From the NCBI GenBank assembly GCA_963971285.1, contig OZ020263.1:3782001-3846000 (forward strand): 64,000 bases of DNA, in the 5' to 3' direction. A model generated the notes under the pieces. The model did no database searches. It had not been told where the DNA came from and saw only the letters and a list, made by a program, of their open reading frames with translations. The position numbers were made by a program, and so were the translations under genes. The DNA comes from Astropecten irregularis (lineage: Eukaryota; Echinodermata; Asteroidea; Paxillosida; Astropectinidae). Below, in pieces: positions 26,493 through 40,136 of this stretch (its first letter is position 1; each line of letters opens with the position of its first letter).

Positions 26493-27639
26493 CTGATACA
26501 AAATATTTGTTTTCCTCCTCAATGTCTAATTTAAAAAATATACTTTGATAAAATACATCTACATGCGTGTAGGCCTACATGTTGTGTATTCATGCAGTCC
26601 ATAATTCTTAAAGGGCAACAGGCAAATGTAAATAATTCCTGAAACTAATCACTTGATTTCTTATTATCAGTATGATTTGTTGGCCACTAAAAAACTGCAA
26701 TGTGCATACAAAACAAACAAAACAAGTTTTTATCAGGCGCCACCCAAATTCCCAGTAATGATTAACACAGTTAACAACTTCACAGGCAATATCTTCACGC
26801 TAGATATTGCAGAAAAATATGCCCCAAAATCATGTAATTTCAGAAGCCAGGAAGAGCATGATTTATGCTGCCTTGCCTACAAATTTATCACGAATTGCTA
26901 TTATTGTCCATTAGGCTTATTCATTTGGAAGCAATAAATCGCAGGAATGTACATGTACAGCACATATTCATGGCTTTTTCCGTTGCTGGAAATTGACATG
27001 ATTGAGCTGTTTGGCAGCGCCGCCGTGAATCGAGTAATCTGACCTTAGGTTTTTACCTTCGGTCCTAATCAATTTCTAAATAATAATTCTGCAAATACTG
27101 CCAATATACATGTACACCTGCACACGCAGTATTGTAGGCCTATAAGCCTACATGATATCTAGGCCTATAGCCAGACACAGGACAAACCCAGCCAGAGAAC
27201 TCTGAGCCTGTGAGTAAACAAGCCCACAACTTGCCAGACTGACTCTGTGACCTTTATCAGAAAAGCTTGATTAGACAGCAATTGAGATTATGGCCTTGAA
27301 ATTCAGCTTAATACTTCAAATACTTTGCATGTAAATACCAAGCATAGGTGGGAAATACTGTCACAATGCATACAGAGCCTGTGATATTATTCAGGACTGA
27401 AAGTTGCCGGCTAAAAGACTTCCTCTACAGCCTGAGAAAAAAAAGAAGAGACTGCTTTGTTCATCAAGGGGACAATCAATGATGTGAGCACCAAGCGTAC
27501 CAAATGTATCAATTGTTTTCAAAACTTCACTGAATTTGCACAGAATTGCTATCCGATCAAAACAACTCATTTTATTATTATTTCACGCTCGATTCCAGGT
27601 TTGCAATTTAAAATCCAGCTTGAATCCACGTAGAGATCT

Positions 27640-27985
27640 CTGGCTTGATTCCAGTTTAGTTCACACATGCCTTTAGTTCACACTTGACTCCAGTCTGATT
27701 CAAACTTGATTCCAGTTTAGTTCACACTTGACTCCAGTCTGATTCAAACTTGATTCTAGTTTAATTCACACTTGACTCCAGTCTGATTCAAGCTTGATTC
27801 CAATTCAGTTCACACTTGACTCCAGTCTGATTCAAGCTTTATTCCAGTTTAGTTCACACTTGACTCCAGTCTGATTCAAGCTTGATTCCAATTCAGTTCA
27901 CACTTGACTCCAGTCTGATTCAAGCTTTATTCCAGTTTAGTTCACACTTGACTCCAGTCTGATTCAAGCTTTATTCCAGCTCAAT
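27640..27985. repeat. Tandem array, about 44-bp unit
   Basis: Seven or eight copies of TTAGTTCACACTTGACTCCA followed by GTCTGATTCAAGCTTGATTC, with A/T and GC substitutions and alternating TTTAGTT/ATTCAGTT forms. Confidence 0.85.
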
Positions 27986-28689
27986 TCCACCATGAATTTT
28001 TTACCGCAATCTAGGTTTTTGGACTGCCTAAACTGAACTCGCATAAACTTAAGAAATCTCGACGAAAAATTGAAAAATTACCTAAAAGTTAAATCCTTGA
28101 TTTGGAACACCTTTAAATTCTGAAAAAGCGTGGGCTGATACAACTAAGTCCTCTCGAAACTACGAACTGCAGCAGTCTGTATGCAGTTTACAGTACCTGT
28201 GGTGTCCGTCTACGTTATAGTGTTCGACATTCATGTATGCACTTGGCAAGCTTTGTTCATTGGGTCCTGTCTGACAAGTCTTAGTAAATACTAATTGTTC
28301 ATACCCCTGTTCATGATGTGTGTTGTGTGTACAAAAGGTCACCAAATACATACATGATGAATGTGCCTGACATTTTGGGGGATAAAAGGACACGTACGTA
28401 CGCCATGTATTTTTTGCATATTGTTCATCATGTGTAGACCTACATGTACCCTTGTTTGCATTATGTAGTCGGGCTACTTGGACATGAAATAGGCTCTGAA
28501 AGTACGTGCACGCAGGTATACAGTCCCTCAAAAGCTTGTTGTCTTCTGAAGTGCTTTTTAAAAAACAAACTTGTCAAACCTTGTTCGTGCAAATGTCACA
28601 CTGGCAAAAGAGCTTGTGCAGAATGGACATCGGTCTGACAGTCGGACTGATAAGGTGTGAAGTACATGTATGTCCAGTACCACGCACAC

Positions 28690-28944
28690 CTGGGGCTAAT
28701 TTCATAGAGCTGCTTAAGCACCGAAATTTGCTTAAAGCACCACAAACCCTCGTAAATAAAACCAGTATGCCAGCCCAAACTCCTTGTGAATATTATGGCT
28801 CAGCAAACAATGACTGAACACAAGTCAAAAGTGCTCAGTAAAAATCACATGGAAATTTGGTTGGTTATCTTGTTGGATCAAGGAAGACTTTTCATGCTTT
28901 AAAGCAAATTTTGTGCTTGAGCAGCTCTATGAAATTGGCGCCTG
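28690..28944. mobile_element. CAATTTCATAGAGCTGCTTAAGC MITE, copy 3 (complete)
   Basis: TGGGGCTAATTTCATAGAGC at the left, GCTCTATGAAATTGGCGCC at the right. Confidence 0.8.
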
Positions 28945-30017
28945 ATCATTTGTGATGAAAAAAAAGAGGGTGGAAAATTAAATATGAAGGCGTGGATAGC
29001 ATATCCAATACCACAAGAAATTTACATCTATCTGAACTCATATTGAGGATTGTAAAAATGTGTACAGTAACATTACAGTAAACGCCAAAATCATTTCGAA
29101 TTATTTCCCTCTTTCAAAGTATAGGTTGTACACGGATTCATGAAATAGATTTTTAACATAAACAACCAATGACATCATGTGACCATTCAAAGTTCAATGG
29201 GTCAACAAACTTTTCAGTGAGTGAGTGAAAAAAACAAAAAAGCATCAATTGACAATAAACTGGGTACAATGCAATTTTGTGCGACTAAATTACTTCCCCG
29301 CACTTTACACTTTGTTCTTCAAACAGCCTATTCATGAATATCTCTTCAAACTGCTTACAAATCATTCTATTAGAAATTACCACTACAAAAAAACTGTAGT
29401 TGGCTGCCACGGTATTATAATTTTGCTTGAACACATTGTACAGGACAATTACTATCTTTGTACATGTGTATCAGCTCATAAATTTACGCCCATAGCAGTG
29501 GTGTGCACCATCCTGCCCGTATGTATAATCATGCAAATGACGACAAATGTATTGTGAATGATTCAGCGTAAAGATACGCACAAATAAAGAAATATAATTG
29601 TCAAGCTCAAGCATCTATTGACTGTACAGTGTAGGGCAGCCATCGATTTACATGTTATTAAAAAAAATTCAATAATTTGCAGGTTTTTTCTTATTATATG
29701 CGACAATGCTGAATTCCATTTCACATGGGATACGCATCATGAACTTCAGCCAAAAATGGACTCAACAAACAAAATCTATGTTAATGAATTCTGCAGTAGA
29801 ATCTAATGTACATTGTACATGTACATGAACCGAAAAAAAACGTCAGAAAATGTAGGCCTACATCATCACAATCGAAATTCTGATAGACTTCTTTCCATTT
29901 CAATATTGATGTGTTGTACCGCTGTGGTGCACAAACTGTAGACTTTGCTTTCAAAGTTGAAATTTTTCATCTGGGTTGCATGTTATGATGTTCAGCACTT
30001 AATTTGGCTCATCCGCT

Positions 30018-30154
30018 AATTGGAGACTTTGGAAAATCGGTCTTCAATTCAACAGCGCACGCGCACGCAATTGTGAGCATGCGCGCTTTGTTTTGCGCCA
30101 GCGCTGTTGTGCATGTGCTGTTGACTTGAAGACCGATTCTCCAAAGTCTCCCAT
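30018..30154. mobile_element. MITE with GGAGACTTTGGA ends, copy 2
   Basis: TTGGAGACTTTGGAAAATCG at the left, CGATTCTCCAAAGTCTCCCA at the right; GCACGCGCACGCAATTGTGA centre shared with 17155-17297. Confidence 0.75.
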
Positions 30155-30285
30155 TATCATTTTGTCCATGAAAATCACTGGGCACCATGCAAATGTCCAG
30201 CATGCAATTTAAATATTAATTGTATCCCAATTGAATTGACACCTTAGTCTGGGTACTGCACAGACATACATTAAAGGCTAATTAT

Positions 30286-31053
30286 CCCGATTGACACCCT
30301 AGTCTTCATCGAGATAATATCCCGATCCACACCCTAGTCTTCATCGAGATAATATCCCGATCCACATCCTAGTCTTCATTGAGATAATATCCCGATCCAT
30401 ACCCTAGTCTTCATCGAGATAATATCCCGATCCACACCCTAGTCTTCATCGAGATAATATCCCGATCCACACCCTAGTCTTCATCGAGATAATATCCCGA
30501 TCCACACCCTAGTCTTCATCGAGATAATATCCCGATCCACACCCTAGTCTTCATTGAGATAATATCCCGATCCACACCCTAGTCTTCATTGAGATAATAT
30601 CCCGATCCACACCCTAGTCTTCATTGAGATAATATCCCGATCCACACCCTAGTCTTCATTGAGATAATATCCCGATCCACACCCTAGTCTTCATTGAGAT
30701 AATATCCCGATCCAAACCCTTGTCTTCATTGAGATAATATCCCGATCCACACCCTAGTCTTCATCGAGATAATATCCCGATCCACACCCTAGTCTTCATC
30801 GAGATAATATCCCGATCCACACCCTAGTCTTCATCGACATAATATCCCGATCCACACCCTAGTCTTCATCGACATAATATCCCGATCCACACCCTAGTCT
30901 TCATTGAGATAATATCCCGATCCACACCCTAGTCTTCATTGAGATAATATCCCGATCCACACCCTAGTCTTCATCGAGATAATATCCCGATCCACACCCT
31001 AGTCTTCATCGACATAATATCCCGATCCACACCCTAGTCTTCATTGAGATAAT
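30286..31053. repeat. Homogeneous 35-bp satellite-like array, about 22 copies
   Basis: The unit is CGATCCACACCCTAGTCTTC then ATCGAGATAATATCC. Copies are nearly identical; most variation is C/T or G/C at two positions (ATCGAG/ATTGAG, GAGAT/GACAT) that cluster in runs of neighbouring copies. Each unit has an AGATAA word. No ORF spans the array. Confidence 0.9.
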
Positions 31054-32006
31054 ACTAGAAATGTCCCAATGGAAAGGAATATTTAGTTGTTGTTTTTTTG
31101 TTTACTAACACACAGCAGGGGAAGCAGCTGGTGTTTGGAGATGAATTTCACACTCTCACGGCCATGGACGGAGCCTGACCATAAGAAACCACCCCCCCCC
31201 CCCCTCCACCACGGTACGCGGACAAGAATAGTACACTGCACACATCCATATGCTAATCGGGAGTCCATGATCCTAGATGCGTTATCTCATTAGCATGATA
31301 TTGATGAACTCACAGCGCATATGAGAATGCTCATTATGTCCTCCTTTGGTCTGATGGGTAGATCCATGATCAGCTCGTAGTATCCAAGGTTTATTAACCG
31401 CAATCCATTTAAAGAATTGTTTAAATGGGCTTAACGAGAGAAAACAGGGGAACACTACATGTATGAATGTATTTCATTTCATTTAATAGCATTTAGCGAT
31501 GAAGTTAAATACGTATCTAGCTTGATATGGTTTGAAATATGTACAGTGTAGTTTGTCCCAGTGTAGTTTGTACTACATTTAGTAGGCTTTCCACATACCG
31601 GTATTGTACAAGTACTGTAAAGTGTACATGTGTGCACACGTACATGTACATTTAAACATTGGGTGTCAAATATTGCTTTGAGCGTATCAAGTGCTTGGGA
31701 TTGGCCTGTCTACATTCAGTATATGAAGTCAAGTAGAATCTTTTAAGCATACTGTACATCATGTGCATAATATGGAACCGTGGGATGTCACGTTCACACT
31801 GAAATGCATGAGTGCTTGGGTACAAGGTCTACCTGTGTAATTCATGTTGTTTGATGCATATACTGCGGTATTGTACATGTACATGTATGTACATGTATGT
31901 CTACAGAACATGTACTACAGAATATGTTATCGCCAATATTACACAATTCGCCCCAAACTGCTAGACAGACACAATCTTGCAGTTAAAGCTTTATTATTGC
32001 ACTGAT

Positions 32007-32182
32007 CAGGGATGAGATTAACCAATGATAAAAAAATATCTAAAAACAACTGACAGGGGAATACAAAATCTGAAATCTGAAAATCTCCTATACTTTTGAG
32101 TACACAGCCTGTGAGAAAAAAATCTGAAATCCAAAACAAAAAAAATCTGATATCGAATACAAATCTGAGAAAATCCCATCGC
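32007..32182. mobile_element. CAGGGATGTGA-type repeat, copy 3 (diverged)
   Basis: CAGGGATGAGATTAACC at the left and GAGAAAATCCCATCGCTG at the right, with several AAATCTGAAATC words. Confidence 0.5.
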
Positions 32183-34948
32183 TGGACTGATGCGCATGTA
32201 CATGTATACACAAAGTATCATGCAAAGGAGTTAACTTCTCAACACATGTACATGTCCGATGGAGCATTTTAAATGATGCATTGTTATGTTTGACTTGATT
32301 TCATCAATGTATTTCTGTGTGACAGAAAACTTTTAGTTAGCTGCAAACCAAAAACCATGGGAAATGATCCTCTTTGACCCCCAAAAAACAGAAAAAATGA
32401 GTGACATGCCCCGTGATTTATTAGTTCAAGCCCAGTGCATTCCTTGCTGTTGGACTTTTGGACCTGGTCAGCCAGGCACACTGACTGACCCTGGGCTCAG
32501 TTTACAATGTAAACCTGAGTGAGTGGGCGAGGCCTGGCTTGGCTGGTTTACTAAACCAAGGTGAAGCCATGCTTTATATTCTCCATGCATGTGGGTCTCT
32601 GGCCCACTCTCCAGTAAAAACAAAGTAATAAATATTCCCACAGAGTTTATTGACTTAGAGCATGTAAAGTTAATAGGCCTAACCATCATTCCAGGATGTT
32701 TTTCTCCTAAAAACGGATATTAAACAAAATATTTAGGTCTCACTGTACAACACAAATAATTGGAGCCCAGTAGAGCCTATATTCAACCATTTTCTGTAGA
32801 TTACATTCTAACTCAATTGATGTATAATTTTCTTTTTTGCTTCAATTTTTGCTTTATTTACATCATTTCAGTGACTGATACACTAGGGCTTACATGTATG
32901 TGTTCTACTATTTTATTATGGGGGCTGTTAGAATGAAGCTTATATACTGTAACATGATTAAAAAGGCTTTCATAGGCCTACTACGGTTCACCAGTGTCTC
33001 TACAAACATGTATTGTAGGCCTAATGTTTTCGTAGGACATAATAATAATAAATTCAATTTCCACACATGTCCACAAATGTTGTACAAGTTAGGTAATATT
33101 GAATAACGTAAACCATGTAGGCCTACATTGTACATGTATGTAGACCTATAGAGTGTACACATGTACAGATGCCAAATGTACAGTCTGATGTTAAAACATG
33201 TTTTTGCATACAAATCAAATCTACCGGTAACCTTGAAATATGTTGACATCAAATTAGTAAACAAATGGTTTACAGTCGAACTGTTTGTTGTAAGATTTCC
33301 GGATTGCTCTTTCAATGTACGGTTTCAGCGGCTGCATTTTAGCAAATTGTGTCCTTGGCCTTGCTTCTGTGTACATGCAGGAACTGTGCACATGTAGGCA
33401 CAGAAACACACACACACAACACTTGTCTAATTATCAATGAACTACGGGACGATGGCTACTTAACGCAGCCGAACCAGTGCTTAATGCCGCGATTATGCAC
33501 GGGCATAATCGCCAACGGCATCATAAATGGCCAGCGTGCGTGCGTGCGTGCCTGCCTGGCTTGCCGTCCTGCCTGCCTGCCGCAACCGGCCGCCCATTTC
33601 CAAGACGGTGAGCGAGCGCAGCTGCAGCGAGATTATAATTTATAATACAAACTGTTTGTGCAATGCCCACAGCCCCGGTTCAATACCACGCGCCATCGCC
33701 ATCCCCATTGCCGTGCCCGGCTGAGCTCATGGCTGGAATTGCGATCCATCCTCAAGGGTGAATGAAGCGCATGACCAAGTCTGCAGTGAACATGATAATT
33801 CTCCAACGTGAAAGCTAAATTTGATTACTTGCCCCGTAACCTTAGTTATGTGTCAGTCCATGCAAGAAACACGCAACCCCAATGCATGTGTACAATGTGA
33901 GTAGCTACTGTCATACAAATTCGGTTGCAATACTGATTTATATATTCAAGTCATCAGTACTGACGTCAGAAGAACATGTACACTGTACATATAGTATGCA
34001 TACATGTACCCGTAAGCTATGCAGGGATGGAACTTCGACAGCTGCAACAGAATTGATCTCCTCGTTGGCCCCTGGCTGTCCATCGTACGATGTCTCGAGG
34101 AGGCTTATGAAATGCGCCAGTCACCAGGCCAACAGAAAAAAAAAAGACAAGAAAAAAAACAAAGACGAGGGAGTGCTTTTTACAACAGAAACCTGCAAGA
34201 TATCCTGCCAACGACCAGACTTCACAAAAGAAGCTTACATATGTCATAAAGTAGATTTTTTTTCTAGATCCTTGTGTTTAACTCACGTCATGTACAGAAA
34301 CATGTATACACGTACGGTTAAACGGTAGGCCTACAAAAAAAGCATGAAGGCCAATAAAGTACCAACATGATACATATGTAAGTGCACGAGTCAGACATTT
34401 TTGTTTTTAAGTGCAGTCAAAACAAACAAACTATTTTACAACAACCTCAATGTATTTGTTTCAGCATGCCATATATTGATGTACTGTATGTAAAGTGCAA
34501 TCCAATGATACACTATAATAGCATGGGCCAAGCTGGGACTGCCAGCAAGTCTGCCAAACATTAATGTTACCTGTGGCACTCTCGCCCTACTTCTGCCAAA
34601 ATCTTCTTTCAGAAGATTCAGATTGGCAGGGTTGGATTATTTTAAGGTCAAAGTACAGCAATGATGATGAAATTGCATTTCGGTGGGCATATTGTAACAA
34701 AACAAGGTTGGTAGTTGGTACTGTACAAATAGTAGGCCTACACGTACACTGTACATACTGAACACTGAACACTGAACAACTGACACTAAGGTACATTACA
34801 TGAAAGGTAGCCTGAAAGAGCCCTACATGTACATTACATGTTATAGAGCAAACACATTTAGAGCAATAACAGTGTAAATTTATATGCAAATAATAAACTG
34901 CTGCAAACTGCTCATCCGCCAAAATGATCAGAAATACATGTGTACTAT

Positions 34949-35056
34949 AAATGCTTGGAGTTAATGTAGGAGGGCCTGATGCTTAAGCCTTTGAGAAAGA
35001 TCCTGCTACTGTGCTAGGATCAAAATACGTTAGGCCCTCCTAACTCCAAGCATTTA
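34949..35056. mobile_element. Inverted-repeat element, AAATGCTTGGAGTTA ends
   Basis: AAATGCTTGGAGTTAATG, then GGAGGGCCTGA, with the complement TAGGCCCTCCTAACTCCAAG at the right. Half-copies occur at about 21754-21824 and 46505-46576. Confidence 0.65.
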
Positions 35057-35790
35057 AATTTGTATGCAAGTTTTATGCTTTAAGTCTAATTCTTTATTTT
35101 CCTTTTTTTTACAAGTCCCTAACTTCTTCAGTAGACTACTCGTTAGTAGTCATACTTTTCTTTTCCGCAAAAATAAGCCATGAGATTTGACAGCTCATCT
35201 TTCGATTCAAATGGCAATCCACCTTTCAAAAACACTCCGGCAAATTGATTCCGACGCAGACTGATGGCATTTCCAGAGAATGAAACACGGCCAGACCCAA
35301 CTGATGACACTTTGGCATTAAACCAAATTATGACAACTCGGATCACGTTGAGCCCCGTCGACAACGACGTGACACCCACCCACTGCAGCTCAATTTTCAT
35401 TATGTGTGCCTTTATATTTATAACCTTCGAGCTGAGAAATATTTACAAATGGTAGGGTTAAGATTGTTTCAGAGGGGAGATAAGGCACGCAGGCCGTGTG
35501 TGTGTGTGGAGAAGATGCAATGGCACACATTAGAGATGCAGCCATGGACATTTTCTAGAGATGGATCATGTATTAAATGCACGGAGGGGAACATCAGACA
35601 TCATACCCATGCCTGCTAATTATGTATGCCCAGAGCCCAATGACAAATTACTAATCGCTTTGGGATGGGCCAGGCTTAAATAGACTGGCTCAAGTCCATG
35701 AGATTAAAACGTAATTTATACTGTCAGAGGGGGAAACAGGGGGAAATAAATTTTGATTCTTGATACGCAATCCTGCTATCGAAATCCCCG

Positions 35791-36025
35791 TGAAAAAGAA
35801 AATTTGAAACCAATGACCAAAAATCTTTTTGATCTTTTAAAAATCAAAAATTAAAGAGAAAAGACTTAAGAAATGCTTTGGCCGTTTTTCACTGTTTTCT
35901 CAAAAAGTGGGCACCGTATGGGACTGCAATTTTTACAGATATGACTGTTACTGTATCTTTCTTGATATTTCTGCCCATGAATCTGCATTTCTTTGACAAA
36001 AACCAAAGTATGATATTACCTTTAA
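35791..36025. mobile_element. TTAA MITE, copy 6 (left part missing)
   Basis: Matches the family from the middle GATCTTTTAAAAATC to the right end ATGATATTACCTTTAA. Confidence 0.7.
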
Positions 36026-36544
36026 AATCAACTACAAGTACAAACAAATCATGTAGCTCTATAGCTGAGGGCTGGTTGGCTATGTACACTCCTTATTTAA
36101 ATGTATGCGTACATGTACATGTACAGTGCCAGGGCCCAATAATAATATGCATTATGCAGTGCCAGATCTACCGCCATTTAATATTATCTAGACCACAAAG
36201 TAAATGGATTACATAATCGCGACTGAAAATAAATTTGCAGTCTGCAGAGTGACAGCAGATGCAAACACACTGTTAATGTAATAACTGCACAAATGCAAAT
36301 GGCATAACATGTATATCACGATACATCATGTACATGTGTAACCTGTTAATTGTACAATTGGTAACAGATATTGCACAATGTGCTATGTTACAATGTGCTA
36401 TGTTACAAGGACATTCAAGACATGTTCGTCATTTGTACCAGTATTGTATCATTATTTACGGTACCCGTGACTGTTTGTAGTCAGAAAAAATTCAAGCAAA
36501 ATGTGTGGTTGCAATGTTGCTTTGCCATGCATAATGGAATAATG

Positions 36545-36595
36545 TGTAGTAGATCATTAATACACCTGTACTACAGGTGTATTAATGATCTACTA
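36545..36595. repeat. Perfect palindrome, 24-bp arms, 1-base centre
   Basis: TAGTAGATCATTAATACACC followed by TGTA, a single C, then the exact complement TACAGGTGTATTAATGATCT and ACTA. It is flanked by unrelated sequence and matches no other family I noticed here. Confidence 0.75.
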
Positions 36596-37133
36596 GTACA
36601 CATTATTTACAAGCTTTCATCTTTCTGTTCTTATACATGTAGGCCTATAGGCGGTGTGAAGATGATATCATTTGTCAAGCACAAAATCACATTTGACACT
36701 GTGACACTTGCCCAGGTCGCAAGTGAACCACAAATAGAAACATCTGACAACAACACAGTGCCAGTTGACACAGTCTAACAAAAATGCACTGTTAGTACAT
36801 GCTGTCCAGTGCAATAAGGCAATGGCAACTGTTTACAGGATTACTCATTGAGGTCTCCAATGGATTACATCAAATCCACTGTAACATCATTACAATGGGC
36901 ATTGCATAATTCCTTTCTGCATGACCCCTTATTGACAAGATCCTCCAGACATCCTCCAGAATGCATTCATGGCTGCATGGAGAGTGTGAAGAGTTAAAGT
37001 GATCCCTATTCACAAGTGCTGGTCAAAAAGGCCCGGCCATTTAACCCCCCCAAAAAACCCAATTGATGGCCTGAAGGCTACACCTGTAAAGTACTGGACA
37101 GGACTGGATGTAGCCATTGAGGCCTTCCTCTAT

Positions 37134-37484
37134 AGGGCTTTTCACACTTACCAAAATCTTGGGGTTGGAACCGGATCGAACCCCAAGATTTTGTCCAACT
37201 CTTTTCACACTTAAACATTTTTAACCCCGAGCCAACCCGGGTAGAACAGCCTAGCCGGATCTAAATCAACCCTGGTAGGGAGCAGGGTTGAAAATTTCAA
37301 CCCAGTTCCAAACTGCATTTTGGGCCGTGTGACGCATGATCTGTGTTGTATGAGCCGGTTCACCATAAACGTAGTGTGAATGTTGCGTCTCTTCGATCCG
37401 GTTCAAAAACTTGCCGGGCTGAACCAGGGTGGATCCGGGTTGGTTTCAACACGGATCGAAAAGGAGATAGTGTGAAAAGGCCTT
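37134..37484. mobile_element. Element with AGGGCTTTTCACACTT ends
   Basis: AGGGCTTTTCACACTTACC at the left and AGTGTGAAAAGGCCTT at the right; paired AACCCCAAGATTTTG and CAAAATCTTGGGGTT words inside. About 350 bp. Confidence 0.65.
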
Positions 37485-38457
37485 ATGATGTAACCACTTG
37501 TATGGCTATACATCATCTTCATCTTACCATGGAGGAATATGGTCTTACCAATCAAATATAACTTGAAGCCTGGAACATTCTACTATAGTGCAATGCCCTG
37601 CCATAAAAACAAATCTGAACATTGCGTTATACATCGATTTGACACAGGATCAAATTTTTATCTCCGTGTCAAGGCCAATTACTGACGAATAATTGGAGGA
37701 CCACTGCACGGTCTGTCCAAATTAATTAGACAGCATGCTAGTAGGGCCTAAACGTAGGCCTCACATAATATGTATAGTGTGTGTACACAACTAATCAAAA
37801 ATCCATAACGAAAAAATCTTCTATCATCAGTAACATTTAGTTCATTTTACAAAAGCACACCGATTTTTTAGTTTCATTCACATGTTGGATCCCCCCCACA
37901 AAAAATGAACAATAGGCCTAGTAAAAACAAAACATAAAACTTCTGAATTGCACTTTGTATTGGGCTGTAAGATAAATTTACATAATAAAACTTCTTGTAT
38001 GTGGAATTGTCTAGTCTGTAGGAAATATTAATTTGGAATACCAGTAACTGTAAGTGTAATAATGAAACAAAACGATACACATTTCCTCATTCATTGTGCA
38101 TGCATCTGTTCAGTTTGTAAACGTTCGTTTGAATTTGAGGTCATGTCACAAATGTACAGTACATGTGTACCAGCATCAGGTACAACTCAAGCACTTCAAC
38201 ATCAACCAGTCAGAAGTTGGAGGCAACGACAATGCCATCCAAATCATTTTATACAATCCCTCACGTTTACACAAATTACAACAACCCCCAACATATGTAA
38301 TCAATCGCTCGAGACACATCGAACATTAGATGCGTACACATGTAACAACCACAGACAGTCGATCCAATGTGCATCGGCACGGCACAGAATAATAAATATG
38401 TAATGAATGAGCCGGCCTACGTGTACATCAGCACATGTGGCATCATCTAAAATGTAA

Positions 38458-38595
38458 CCTGGGGTCGATTTCACAAAACCATACGAACGATCGTACTCGA
38501 GTTACGAAGGATAACACATCGTATCCTACATAAGGCTGCAATATCATAAATCGTCCGATCTAAGTTATGATGAGCTTGGTGAAATCGACACTCAG
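38458..38595. mobile_element. GGGTCGATTTCAC MITE, copy 1
   Basis: CCTGGGGTCGATTTCACAAA at the left, TTGGTGAAATCGACACTCAGG at the right, about 138 bp, rich in TCGT/ACGA words. Confidence 0.75.
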
Positions 38596-39331
38596 GATTT
38601 TTCATTTTTTTAAACGAGTTAAGCCTAAACTGCTGATTATAACCGGTGACAAGCCGATTCTCATATGCATCTGTCCATACCAGACACACAACAAAACCAG
38701 AGACAATCCAGTGGGAGTCGTTATTCTGTCGTTTCACACAAGAAAATATTCAATTTTGGGGGTACCTTCTTTTTTCTGCGTCTTCAAGTACATTAGGTGT
38801 GGTTGGGCAAACGGCCAAATCGCATAGGCAATAAAATCCTAGGTATTCTATATCACAATCCAGGGACGTAGTTAATAACTTGGACAACATCTGCCATGTC
38901 ACTGACATTCACAGTTGATAAAAAAATGCAACAAGTCTGAATTAATCGCATAAAAAAATATTGGTAATAATATAATATTGATAATAACAGACGGGAGAAA
39001 ATGTGATTTCTTGGTAGTGATGGACCGTGGACGCAATCCTCAAAAATTATTCTTCCAAGAAATGGTAATGTCATCAATCTTTAACTTAGGTTCAAATACA
39101 AATAGGCCCTACTGCTCCGTACGTTACACACTTCAAATTATTCAAAATCTAACAATGAACGGTGTACATAATGTGAGTGCAATCAGCACTTTTCAAAATG
39201 ATCAACCTGATTTGTTTTTGTTTTGTCTAAGTTGCTTTTGATTTCTTTTCTCAAATTAAATTGAGATGTTTTAGAATGAAAACGAAATAATTCATAAGCT
39301 GATTAATGATAAAGTGTTAGTGCTAGTTAGA

Positions 39332-39467
39332 AGACCCAGTAACTGGGGCGCTTAATTTTGGGGCCTAGACCGACCGTCCACCCTCAAAATTAAAAAAAAG
39401 ACCAACCATAGACCCCCAAATTAAAAAAAATGGAAGTTCAGCGCTTCAGTTACCACTTACTGGGTCT
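39332..39467. mobile_element. MITE with AGACCCAGTAA ends
   Basis: AGACCCAGTAACTGGGGCG at the left, CCACTTACTGGGTCT at the right; paired CTCAAAATTAAAAAAAAGACC-like words in the interior. Confidence 0.6.
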
Positions 39468-40136
39468 AGTTCTAGTGTTACACCAAATAATCAGGACAAT
39501 TTGTAATTTATTCGCATTATTTAATAAACTAAGATTGGCAATTGAACTAGGTCTTTAAGAAATAATTATGAGCATTTTGTGTGTTGAGGAGAAACTGGGT
39601 TCCAATAATTTTATTTAATAATAATCAGGAAGAACCTACATTCACTCAGCTAGGAAAGTAAAAAAAATAAAAAATTCCCATGGGAAATTGTACACAATTA
39701 AAAGCATTTTCCATGCAAATTGTTTGCCTCTATCAAACAATTTGTAGGCCTAACGTTAAGCTAAGGTTAGGACCAAGTTAGAGTTAGGAGAAAGATTGAT
39801 TATTCTATCATAAATCTACACTCATTTTATAATTCCCAAGATTAGAAATACATTATTATTTCACTGAAAAAGTTCAATTTCCATTAAATTGAACTGGCCT
39901 TGGACCTTGGTATAGGTGCAGAGCACGATCAGCTTTACTCGAAAATTCACATTAGAAAAACCCCGCCTTCATTTTCGAAGGCTGCAAGCGCAAAACAAAC
40001 AGACGCCATGCCATGGCGTACATATGTACATATCGTGTTTTGCACAGTGTGGCTATTGCATTGCATCAATAAATAAATTCCCACATCCAAGACTAGAAAA
40101 AAAAAATTATAATAAAACAAAAACAAAAAACCTTAC

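Larger units (their letters stand above)
26500..40130. other. No exon recognised; possible long intron of the minus-strand gene starting at 40157
   Basis: Contains the arrays and MITEs listed plus single-copy stretches with homeodomain-like ATTA words and even composition at about 26,640-27,080, 27,230-27,480, 31,250-31,450, 33,430-33,830, 35,140-35,460 and 36,840-36,990. The 35,143-35,400 minus frame is open for 85 codons but shows no splice sites or known family. Confidence 0.45.

Noticed and set aside
30286-31053. CRISPR-like array
   Set aside because: Units are directly abutting 35-bp repeats without unique spacers, in a eukaryotic setting; it is a minisatellite.
35143-35400. 85-codon minus-strand ORF that looks almost protein-like
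   Set aside because: No acceptor or donor fits it, no family recognised, and the stretch is as likely to be non-coding conserved DNA.
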